Assembly (NCBI GenBank): GCA_037139495.1
Contig: JBAXGG010000010.1
Span: forward strand, 1-29,669
From: JAUPVS01 sp037139495
GTDB taxonomy: Bacteria > Patescibacteriota > Saccharimonadia > Saccharimonadales > JAUPVS01
Direction of reading: 5' to 3'
Length of the DNA stretch: 29,669 nt
The translations under genes and the position numbers were made by a program. This document shows positions 22,823 through 29,179 of this stretch, in pieces. The stretch's first letter is position 1, and each line of letters starts with the position of its first letter. The notes beneath the pieces were generated by a model. The model worked only from the letters and a program-made list of their open reading frames with translations. It was not told the origin of the DNA and searched no databases.

Positions 22823-23899
22823 CTAACGATATTCTTCGCAGATTCTCTGTAAATAACGGATGTTATGAATCGAGACTAAAGCGCCCGCCAAGGGCTCTTT
22901 TACTTTGAACTGATGACATAAGAAGCCACGGCTGTAGCCACTCAAGCACGTCGTACAATCACAGCCTGGATCGATAACTTTTGGATCTTCGATAAATTTC
23001 GCGTTGGTCAGGTTCATTTTTTTATCGCCTTTCACCCAGGCATTGCCATGCCGGCCGTTGCGAGTTGGAATAACGCAATCCAGAATATCGATGCCATGCT
23101 CAATTGCATAACGTAGATCGCGCGGGTCACCAACCCCGAGTAAAAATCTGGGACGATCGTCTGCATACAGAGGACCTAAGTAGTTCAGCATGTCGTGCAT
23201 CTCTTCTCGACTCTCTCCGACTGACAATCCACCGATGGCGATGCCATCAACTGGTAAGGACTGGATGATCTCTAGGGAGCGCTTGCGCAAATCTTTATCC
23301 AAGCCACCCTGAACAACGCCAAACAACAGTGGGCGCTTAGCCTCAGGCATACCTTTACTCAGTCTTTGGAACTCTGCCAAGCTACGTTCTAGCCAGCGAT
23401 GTGTTCGTTCAAACGCCTCCAACGTACGGTGGCGCTTATCGTCATCCAGCGATACGACATCATCAAAAGCTACCATCATATCCGCTCCCAAAGCAAACTG
23501 GATTTGGATTGATTTCTCGGGTGATAAAAAGGCCTTGTCACCATTGCGCGGATCGTGGAACGTAACCCCTTCTTCGCTAATCTTATTAATCTTAGCTAAA
23601 GAAAAGACCTGAAAACCACCAGAATCGGTCAGAATAGGCAGTTTTTGGCGAGAGAACTCGTGAATACCGCCAAGTTTCTGGATAACGCCCTCACCGGGCG
23701 CTAAATGTAGATGATATGTATTAGCCAACACCACCTCGACTCCAGTGCTAGCGACTTGCTCCGGAGTTAAGGTTTTTACAGCTCCCCTGGTGCCATCGGG
23801 CATAAAAGTTGGAGTAAGTACTACCCCGGCTCTAGTTTTAAATGAACCGGCGCGTGATAAACCAGCACTATGCTTTGTCTCAAAAACAGGCTTTGACAT
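22823..23899 (-). CDS. tgt: Queuine/preQ1 tRNA-guanine transglycosylase
   Basis: Tgt exchanges G34 of GUN-anticodon tRNAs for preQ1 (bacterial substrate), the step before QueA. The 358-residue protein has the substrate loop LTDSGGFQVFSL with the general-acid Asp, GVVQGG, AIGGLSVGE and the nucleophile in DILDCVIPTRNGRHG (usually NARNG/NARHG). The zinc site is CDCTTC with the fourth ligand His in SIHN near the C-terminus. The start ATG lies 6 nt after a TG-G-TATACT element. Together with queA it gives the last tRNA-bound steps of queuosine formation, while no preQ1 synthesis genes are in this window. Confidence 0.97.
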   Translation of the reverse strand: MSKPVFETKHSAGLSRAGSFKTRAGVVLTPTFMPDGTRGAVKTLTPEQVASTGVEVVLANTYHLHLAPGEGVIQKLGGIHEFSRQKLPILTDSGGFQVFSLAKINKISEEGVTFHDPRNGDKAFLSPEKSIQIQFALGADMMVAFDDVVSLDDDKRHRTLEAFERTHRWLERSLAEFQRLSKGMPEAKRPLLFGVVQGGLDKDLRKRSLEIIQSLPVDGIAIGGLSVGESREEMHDMLNYLGPLYADDRPRFLLGVGDPRDLRYAIEHGIDILDCVIPTRNGRHGNAWVKGDKKMNLTNAKFIEDPKVIDPGCDCTTCLSGYSRGFLCHQFKVKEPLAGALVSIHNIRYLQRICEEYR

Positions 23900-23905
23900 C
23901 TGTTA

Positions 23906-23914
23906 AGTATACCA
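23906..23914 (-). promoter_or_regulatory. Extended -10 promoter of tgt (leaderless)
   Basis: On the minus strand TG-G-TATACT (hexamer complement 23906-23911) ends 6 nt before the ATG at 23899, so the predicted transcript begins at the start codon. No -35 or ribosome-binding site is visible. Confidence 0.75.
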
Positions 23915-24162
23915 GGTTAAGTTATGACGAGGTACCGAAGAGTCCTCACTGCATCTGCGGGCCGTTAGGCTGAACCCGCAGTAGTAATGTTACTGGAGCA
24001 GAATAAATCACTTCAACTGGCCTAGAACCTACCTTATGACCCTTACACCAGGGAATGAACTTTGCATATCGAAACTTCCTAGAAGATTAGACTCAAAACT
24101 TTTATAGCATTTTGGCCTCAGTTCAGAGTAGTAATAAATAAGCACTACCGCTGTTATAGGCA
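23912..24162. other. Intergenic region between tgt and the small-ORF promoter
   Basis: About 250 nt without a gene. It contains one GC-rich perfect hairpin, CTGCGGG/CCCGCAG with a 13-nt loop, near 23956-23982, with no U tract on either strand. The stretch AACCTACCTTAT near 24029 also occurs near 12137 with similar flanks (ACTTCA upstream, ACCC downstream). Nothing else is recognised. Confidence 0.5.
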
Positions 24163-24191
24163 TTGACACTGACTATTTAATGTGTTAGCAT
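24163..24191 (+). promoter_or_regulatory. Promoter of the 39-residue ORF
   Basis: Perfect TTGACA (24163-24168), 17-nt spacer and TAGCAT (24186-24191). Predicted start near 24198, giving an 18-nt leader that carries a ribosome-binding site. Confidence 0.75.
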
Positions 24192-24215
24192 TACCGAGTT
24201 AAACGAGGCACGTGT

Positions 24216-24335
24216 GTGAGTAAACCCGCTTCGAGTTCGCTCGAGAACTTTAAGTTATTCTACGAAGAATTAGCTTTTATCAAACCTACCCATCACCGCA
24301 TCCGACGCAATCGGGTGGTAATGGTAGCCAAATAA
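24216..24335 (+). CDS. Small basic protein of 39 residues, unknown function
   Basis: A GTG start preceded by GAGG with 7-nt spacing opens MSKPASSSLENFKLFYEELA and continues FIKPTHHRIRRNRVVMVAK before TAA. The unit is framed by its own strong promoter and a 15-bp terminator, which makes expression likely although the frame is short. The N-terminal half is acidic/aromatic and helix-like; the C-terminal half is strongly basic (HHRIRRNR), suggesting nucleic acid or ribosome binding. I recognise no family. nrdR follows after the terminator. An alternative is that the unit is a small RNA and the frame is incidental. Confidence 0.6.
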   Translation: MSKPASSSLENFKLFYEELAFIKPTHHRIRRNRVVMVAK

Positions 24336-24355
24336 CATCGCAAACAGTAAAAACT

Positions 24356-24398
24356 AATGCCTAAATTCTAAATTCTTTAGAGTTTGGGCATTTTCTAT
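24356..24398 (+). terminator. Intrinsic terminator after the 39-residue ORF
   Basis: AATGCCTAAATTCTA pairs with TAGAGTTTGGGCATT (24356-24370 and 24378-24392, with two G-U pairs) and is followed by TTCTATTG. It lies 20 nt after the small ORF and before nrdR. Confidence 0.7.
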
Positions 24399-24469
24399 TG
24401 TAGAGTTTTACCCGGTTTTCCGAATATTTTCCACTAGCGTTTTCTTAAGGGTCATGTCAATATGTAGTC

Positions 24470-24883
24470 ATGATTTGTTTATATTGTGGGCAAAAAACTA
24501 AGATTACTAACTCGCGCGCCCAAAAACGTAGCTTCTCAACCTGGCGCCGGCATCATTGTCCTGGTTGCGCGCAAACGTTTACCACTCAGGAGCGGGTTGA
24601 TCTAGCCGCTTCAGTAAATTTTATTACATCAGATGGCCACTCGCATCCTTTTATTCGCGAAACCCTGCTACAAAGCCTCTACGAAAGCCTGAAGTACCGA
24701 CCCAAAGCTTTAACAGAAGCCGTGGACCTTACCGACACTGTTATTAACAAGTTACTACCCTATCTGGATCATGGTAACCTAGGCCGGAATATTGTTGTCG
24801 AGACTACCAGAACTGTTTTAAAACGTTTTGACCCAGTAGCAGCAACTACATATTTAGCCTACCACCCGGCCATAAAATCCTAA
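24470..24883 (+). CDS. nrdR: NrdR-like transcriptional repressor of ribonucleotide reductase genes
   Basis: NrdR binds ATP/dATP through an ATP-cone and represses ribonucleotide reductase genes. The 137-residue protein has the N-terminal zinc ribbon Cys3-x2-Cys6 and Cys30-x2-Cys33 (RRHHCPGCAQTFTTQERV) and an ATP-cone from about residue 50 (PFIRETLLQSLYESLKYRPKA). It is slightly shorter than the usual 150 residues, and the ribbon is more divergent than typical (RRHHC for RRRREC). No clear NrdR box was seen in the window and no ribonucleotide reductase gene is adjacent. Its stop overlaps the convergent glycosyltransferase stop by 4 nt. Confidence 0.85.
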   Translation: MICLYCGQKTKITNSRAQKRSFSTWRRHHCPGCAQTFTTQERVDLAASVNFITSDGHSHPFIRETLLQSLYESLKYRPKALTEAVDLTDTVINKLLPYLDHGNLGRNIVVETTRTVLKRFDPVAATTYLAYHPAIKS

Positions 24884-26484
24884 GATTTAGGGTCTTTTGC
24901 AGTTCGGACGGCTTTCTCGGTAACATCAAACTTGTCGATATATTTACCTAGCATTAATCGGGTCTGAGCGGTGAGACCAGAAAGACCGTTATAAATGATA
25001 GTCGTAAAAGGCAGGTATACCCATTGCAGGGTCATCCAGATGTGACGATGCTTCTTGTAGCGATCCGGTTTGGGCGGCAGCAATAATACACTCAGGAAGA
25101 ACGTAATGATAATACCGGTAAGAGCGATGGTTTCGATCCGGCTAGCCACTGTCGGTAGTTGGTTGGCGGCATAGCTATTAGGATGAAAGAAAGCTGGGAT
25201 GAAAGCGGTTACGGCTACTAGTAAAGCAGCCGTTGCCCAACTAATATGACCTTCAAATAATCGCCAGAACTTAGCAACTAAATCGAACTTAGGAACTTTA
25301 TTCTTCCTAAAAAAGCCCATCTCTGCCACGTAGGCTATATCACTACAGCCCCAGGCCCAACGACGAAGCTGGATGAATTGAGCCACTAAAGTCCGCTTAA
25401 AAGTACTTGAAAGTACAGCATCCTGATAAATCGGCGCAAAAATCGGGTAAACATCGTAATCACCATCAAAAGCAAAATAACTACGCCAGAACTGGTGGCC
25501 ATCCTCAACAATTGTGCGGGCACTCCAAAAATCAGTTTCAATAAGAGCAGCCAAAGGCTGGGCATGCGACGAGAAATTTCGCAAAGCATGTAAACGCATC
25601 GAGGCAACCACCTGGAAGAACGAGTTACCTGTAGCAATGACTCGCATCGGGGCTGGGACATCCCAGATATTCTGGGTATACAGTGCGACTGGCTGATACG
25701 AAGTATGAAGCGGATTTGGTGAAACCGAAACAGTATAACTAAGCGCCGATAAATAATTTTTATGGGGTCGATTATCCGAATCTAAAGTGGTTACGATAAC
25801 GTTTAATGGATCAATTTGTTGTTCAGTTATGTACTTTTGTAATGCTCGGCCGGCGTAATTAATATTACCACCCTTGCCGCGAACTTCACCTTCCGTAACT
25901 GGATGCTTGATGGCTGTGGCATACATAAAATTATCACCATACTCTTTAACTAATTCGAGAGCCGCTGCCTCCGACTGAGCGCCATCCCGGCTTTCGTAAG
26001 CAAAAATAATAATCACCTTCTTCATATCGTGATTGCAGTCCAAAATCGAATTTATAGTCGGTTCCAGCACATCCTTACCCTCATTGTAAGAAGCGATGAT
26101 GATTGCGTGAATAACATTTTGAGGCCGGACCTTAGGGGGATGCTCTTTAAGCCGAAGTAAGTTATCGTAATGCCATTTAGGACGCTGAGCGCCAGGCTCG
26201 GTAACTTCCCCGCTCTCAAGTTCCAACAATAGCTGGCTCCAATTGAGTTTTTGTTGGGTCTGCAGTGTGCGCCAGCCTTCAAGAACCCTAAAGTTCATGC
26301 CAACTGCCTTTGCAAACCAAATTAGCAGGTAAATAATTAAACCCCAGACTAAGGCGATCGGCCAAAACAGACTAAGAATGAATGGGGATAACAAAATAGT
26401 CCAGCTAACCATTCCAGGCAGCATTTCGAAAAAACGATAACGACGGCTTTTATCCTTTTGGTAAGGGATTTCCAGATCAGTCAT
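24880..26484 (-). CDS. Processive GT2 glycosyltransferase, cellulose/hyaluronan synthase-like
   Basis: A 534-residue membrane glycosyltransferase. Two N-terminal membrane helices (about 28-58) precede a GT-A domain with ASYNEG (near 131), the metal/UDP-binding DSDN (near 234), an acceptor-site ED in VEDGHQFWR (near 324) and QLRRW (near 370), the D,D,D,QxxRW pattern of processive beta-glycan synthases. Three to four membrane helices follow (from about 400). The gap between the first motif and DSD is long, with an inserted region of about 60 residues before the GT domain. It probably makes or extends a surface polysaccharide; product unknown. Its ATG is 2 nt after the upstream membrane protein gene, so they form one unit. 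Confidence 0.85.
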   Translation of the reverse strand: MTDLEIPYQKDKSRRYRFFEMLPGMVSWTILLSPFILSLFWPIALVWGLIIYLLIWFAKAVGMNFRVLEGWRTLQTQQKLNWSQLLLELESGEVTEPGAQRPKWHYDNLLRLKEHPPKVRPQNVIHAIIIASYNEGKDVLEPTINSILDCNHDMKKVIIIFAYESRDGAQSEAAALELVKEYGDNFMYATAIKHPVTEGEVRGKGGNINYAGRALQKYITEQQIDPLNVIVTTLDSDNRPHKNYLSALSYTVSVSPNPLHTSYQPVALYTQNIWDVPAPMRVIATGNSFFQVVASMRLHALRNFSSHAQPLAALIETDFWSARTIVEDGHQFWRSYFAFDGDYDVYPIFAPIYQDAVLSSTFKRTLVAQFIQLRRWAWGCSDIAYVAEMGFFRKNKVPKFDLVAKFWRLFEGHISWATAALLVAVTAFIPAFFHPNSYAANQLPTVASRIETIALTGIIITFFLSVLLLPPKPDRYKKHRHIWMTLQWVYLPFTTIIYNGLSGLTAQTRLMLGKYIDKFDVTEKAVRTAKDPKS

Positions 26485-26486
26485 TT

Positions 26487-26843
26487 TTAGCGCAGGACCA
26501 ATAAGGCATTACTGACGATAAGCGTTAAACCTAGTAGTAAAGTGCCAAATGTTAGCACCACTACGGCAACGTCGCGTCGTTGCGAGTAAATTCTAGCGCT
26601 GATTAATGTGTGGAATGATAGTACAAAAATTACGAAAATAATAATGCTCAGTAAAGACACATAGCTACCTACCCGGTAAGCATTTAGGCCCAGGTTAGCA
26701 CGATATTGCACAAAATAACCATCACTACGGCTGGTATCCAGACGTAGTAGGATTAGTACACTAGTAATAAGGGCTACGAAAGCATTAATGCTGAGTAGCA
26801 ACAATACCAAACGGTCATGTAAATATTTTTTGGGTATATCCAT
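26487..26843 (-). CDS. Small membrane protein paired with the GT2 glycosyltransferase
   Basis: A 118-residue protein with three predicted membrane segments (about 12-33, 60-80, 93-115) and a polar loop of about 25 residues (RLDTSRSDGYFVQYRANLG) that probably faces outside. I recognise no family. It stops 2 nt before the glycosyltransferase start, so a joint function in glycan synthesis or export is likely (inference). A TATACT element ends 12 nt before the ATG with GGGA between. Confidence 0.7.
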   Translation of the reverse strand: MDIPKKYLHDRLVLLLLSINAFVALITSVLILLRLDTSRSDGYFVQYRANLGLNAYRVGSYVSLLSIIIFVIFVLSFHTLISARIYSQRRDVAVVVLTFGTLLLGLTLIVSNALLVLR

Positions 26844-26876
26844 AAAGTCCCTATTAGTATACGACTTTGTCGGCGC

Positions 26877-26951
26877 TGGTGCGAGTATCGGGAGTCGAAC
26901 CCGAGTCTCGGCCTTGGGAAGGCCGCATAATAGCCGTTATAATATACTCGC
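26877..26951 (-). tRNA. tRNA-Gly (anticodon CCC), CCA encoded
   Basis: Acceptor GCGAGTA/TACTCGC, anticodon stem CGGCC/GGCCG with loop TTCCCAA (CCC), T arm with GTTCGACTC, discriminator A and encoded CCA; 75 nt. The D stem (TTAT against TTAT) allows only two Watson-Crick pairs, which is unusually weak although the D loop keeps GG. It lies 5 nt after tRNA-Thr on the same strand. Confidence 0.9.
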
Positions 26952-26956
26952 AGATC

Positions 26957-27032
26957 TGGAGCCACCTAGCAGGATCGAACTGCTGACCTACACGTTACGA
27001 ATGTGTCGCTCTACCAACTGAGCTAAGGTGGC
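26957..27032 (-). tRNA. tRNA-Thr (anticodon CGT), CCA encoded
   Basis: Acceptor GCCACCT/AGGTGGC, D arm GCTC/GAGC, anticodon loop TTCGTAA (CGT), T arm GCAGTTCGATCCTGC, discriminator T and encoded CCA; 76 nt. The pair nearest the anticodon loop is A-C rather than Watson-Crick. Co-transcribed with tRNA-Gly. Confidence 0.93.
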
Positions 27033-27050
27033 ATACATTGCCTTTACTTG

Positions 27051-27059
27051 AGTATATCA
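27051..27059 (-). promoter_or_regulatory. Extended -10 promoter of the tRNA-Thr/tRNA-Gly pair
   Basis: On the minus strand TG-A-TATACT (hexamer complement 27051-27056), about 18 nt upstream of tRNA-Thr. Confidence 0.6.
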
Positions 27060-27282
27060 GCTCCCTGTTTTGCTGAATATAATTTGCCATATCTTCCGCG
27101 ATACGGCTTTGAAACCGTCTTTTTGCTAACAATAAATAAACTTACGAGGCCTATAGTAATTTTAATAGTCCAGGCCTCTGCCAATAATTGGGTGGCAGCA
27201 TTAGGGCTATCCCGAAACGTAAACGTATAGTAGTTTCGTTCTTCTATCTCACAGTAGCTCTGAGATTGTTTGACGGGAGTGG
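27060..27282. other. Spacer between the tRNA pair and the MFS gene, with inverted repeats
   Basis: No credible gene. ACGG-CTTTGAAA-CCGT followed by CTTTTTG near 27103-27123 looks like a small plus-strand terminator with no gene to terminate. GAGGCCT (27146-27152) and AGGCCTC (27172-27178) are perfect 7-bp arms. ATCTCA (27246-27251) and TGAGAT (27261-27266) flank the -35 position of the MFS promoter. Confidence 0.45.
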
Positions 27283-27288
27283 TATAGT
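27280..27288 (+). promoter_or_regulatory. Extended -10 promoter of the MFS gene (leaderless)
   Basis: TG-G-TATAGT (hexamer 27283-27288) ends 6 nt before the ATG at 27295. The TTTGACGG just upstream is too close to act as a -35. The intervening GGGGTC could at most be a very close ribosome-binding site. Confidence 0.65.
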
Positions 27289-27294
27289 GGGGTC

Positions 27295-28893
27295 ATGAAG
27301 AAATGGACGGTGGTGACGATTTTGGCTGTGGCGCAGTTTGTTATGGTGCTTGATAGCACCGTTATGAACGTATCGATGAGCACCGTTGCCAAAGATCTGG
27401 GCACAACTATAAATGGTTTGCAGGCCGCCATCACCTTTTACACCTTAACCATGGCGGCTTTCATGCTAACCGGCGGCAAACTGGGTGATGTCTGGGGCAA
27501 ATTTAATGCTTTCAAAATTGGTGCTGTGGTTTATTCGATTGGTTCTTTGATTACTGCTCTGGCCCCTAGCCTGGGCATCTTGATGCTCGGCTGGTCATTT
27601 ACTGAGGGCTTAGGTGCAATCCTGGTGATACCAGCAATTGCCGCCTTAATTGCTGCCAACTACGAAGGTAAAGATCGAGTAGTGGCCTTCGCAATTATCG
27701 GTGGTATTTCTGGGGTGGCAGCGGCCGCCGGACCATTAGTCGGTGGCTTCTTTACAACATACCTATCCTGGCGCTATGTTTTTATAAGCGAAACTGCCAT
27801 TATGATAGTCCTATTGTTCTGCATGCGTTATGTGAATCAGCCGTCCGAAAAACGAATACCCTTCTCATCGATTGACATACCAAGTGTCCTGCTTTCGGCT
27901 TTCGGCATGATTGCCCTGGTATTCGGCATGCTGCAAAGTAAAACTTGGGGTTGGGTCCAGCCAATGGGCAAACCAGAGATTGCTGGCTACGCCATCGCTC
28001 CTCTTGGTATCTCACTTGTCGCCTACCTACTGGTGACTGGAGTAATTATCCTACGTGCCTTCTACAAGCGCTCACAACGACTGGAAGCTGCTAAAGATGG
28101 CCACCCACTGGTCAAGGTCTCTATGTTCAAAATTCCACAGCTACGGGCTGGTCTGATGGTACTGATGTTCCAGTACGTAATAACTGCTGCCGCCTTCTTT
28201 GTCATCCCGGTCTACCTGCAAATCGTACTAGGTTACGATGCACTTACAACTGGCATCAAGATTCTACCGATGTCAGTAGGTTTAATACTTTGTTCAGTTA
28301 CTGGTACGAGAATGATCCACCGCTACTCGCCTAAGCAAATAATTCGTCTCGGTCAAATCTTATTGACCCTTGGCGCCCTCTTATTACTCGGTTCTCTCAA
28401 CGCTGACCTGCGCGGCTTAATGTTCGGATTATCAGTCTTTACAGTTGGTGGTGGCCTTGGTTTGCTAGCCTCACAGATTGGCAACGTAACGATGACTGCT
28501 GTTGATGCTAGTGAAAGTTCAGAAGTCGGTGGACTACAAGGTACCTCTCAAAACTTAGGATCCTCATTCGGTACTGCCTTAATTGGTTCCGTCATGATAG
28601 CCAGCTTAACCACCAGCTTCGTGAATGGGATCAACCAGAGCACAACCATGCCAAATCAGGTTAAAACCTACGCTACACAAAACGCCACCGCTGGAATACC
28701 GGTCGTCTCGGCACAAGAGCTACAAACCTATGCTGTTCAGCAAGGAGTACCTCAATCTACTGCCGACGAAATTGCTAGCATCTACAAAACATCTGAAATC
28801 GCCGCTCTACAAGAAGCCGCATTCTTTATCGTGCTACTAGCTGGCGCCTCCTTACTATTTTCCAGGCATATACCAGACAAAAAACTTGGTTAG
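27295..28893 (+). CDS. MFS drug exporter, DHA2 (14-TM) family
   Basis: A 532-residue proton-coupled exporter of the EmrB/QacA type. Motif D1 is LDSTVMNVSMSTVA in helix 1, motif A GGKLGDVWGKF between helices 2 and 3, and motif C GISGVAAAAGPLVGGFF in helix 5. Fourteen hydrophobic segments can be traced, and a polar loop of about 70 residues (about 430-500) precedes the last helix, as in DHA2 members. Substrates cannot be read from the sequence. It is monocistronic with a possible operator (ATCTCA...TGAGAT) at the -35 position. No adjacent TetR/MarR regulator is seen. Confidence 0.92.
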   Translation: MKKWTVVTILAVAQFVMVLDSTVMNVSMSTVAKDLGTTINGLQAAITFYTLTMAAFMLTGGKLGDVWGKFNAFKIGAVVYSIGSLITALAPSLGILMLGWSFTEGLGAILVIPAIAALIAANYEGKDRVVAFAIIGGISGVAAAAGPLVGGFFTTYLSWRYVFISETAIMIVLLFCMRYVNQPSEKRIPFSSIDIPSVLLSAFGMIALVFGMLQSKTWGWVQPMGKPEIAGYAIAPLGISLVAYLLVTGVIILRAFYKRSQRLEAAKDGHPLVKVSMFKIPQLRAGLMVLMFQYVITAAAFFVIPVYLQIVLGYDALTTGIKILPMSVGLILCSVTGTRMIHRYSPKQIIRLGQILLTLGALLLLGSLNADLRGLMFGLSVFTVGGGLGLLASQIGNVTMTAVDASESSEVGGLQGTSQNLGSSFGTALIGSVMIASLTTSFVNGINQSTTMPNQVKTYATQNATAGIPVVSAQELQTYAVQQGVPQSTADEIASIYKTSEIAALQEAAFFIVLLAGASLLFSRHIPDKKLG

Positions 28894-28902
28894 AGATATT
28901 TG

Positions 28903-28974
28903 AAAATTCGAAAGCATCACTAAAATCAAAGTTTTTAAGTTTTCTACTTTCAAACTTGGAAATATCCGAAAAAA
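28903..28974. repeat. Imperfect inverted repeat just after the MFS gene
   Basis: Arms of about 20 bp with 16 matching positions: GATATTT...GAAAG at about 28898-28917 and its reverse complement CTTTC...AAATATC ending near 28968. The loop is AT-rich (AAAGTTTTTAAG). It may work as a terminator-like structure for the MFS gene or belong to a decayed element. Confidence 0.4.
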
Positions 28975-28986
28975 GTTCATTCGTAA

Positions 28987-29161
28987 TCAAAAGCAGCCAT
29001 TGATATATTCGCAGAGTGCTCTCGAGTTCAAAGTTGGCGGGAGCTAGTTGTAACATTGCGAACTAGTTCCTCTAACTTTGAAGGTTATGAGTTTGATAAC
29101 CTATTTGATGCCATTCAAGAACATGAGCCTAGCTTAGCTATTAGCAACAGCGTCACTTAGT
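28987..29161 (+). pseudogene. Possible gene remnant, C-terminal fragment without start codon
   Basis: A plus-strand frame with no ATG or GTG reads SKAAIDIFAECSRVQSWREL and continues to a stop at about 29159, ending IQEHEPSLAISNSVT. The composition is protein-like (acidic, amphipathic), but the long hairpin lies inside it, it has no ribosome-binding site and other frames here are also open. It may be the tail of a degraded gene or chance. Confidence 0.22.
29027..29082. repeat. Long hairpin, 20 bp of stem
   Basis: Outer arms TTCAAAGTT (29027-29035) and AACTTTGAA (29074-29082) are perfect. After a small internal loop an inner stem of 11 bp pairs GGGAGCTAGTT (29039-29049) with AACTAGTTCCT (29061-29071), two pairs being G-U. 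The apical loop is 11 nt. There is no U tract. Similar AAAGTTT words occur in the preceding inverted repeat. Confidence 0.65.
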
Positions 29162-29179
29162 AAGGTATTCCTTACTTTT
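29159..29179 (+). terminator. Small terminator hairpin
   Basis: AGTAAGG-TATT-CCTTACT followed by TTTG, a 7-bp stem with a 4-nt loop. It overlaps the stop codon of the minus-strand gene at 29172. On the plus strand it could end the MFS transcript about 270 nt after its stop. Confidence 0.45.

Noticed and set aside
28826..29056. Minus-strand frame of 76 codons at the end of the MFS gene
   Set aside because: It overlaps the MFS coding end by 68 nt and has no ribosome-binding site; several frames are open here because the DNA is AT-rich.
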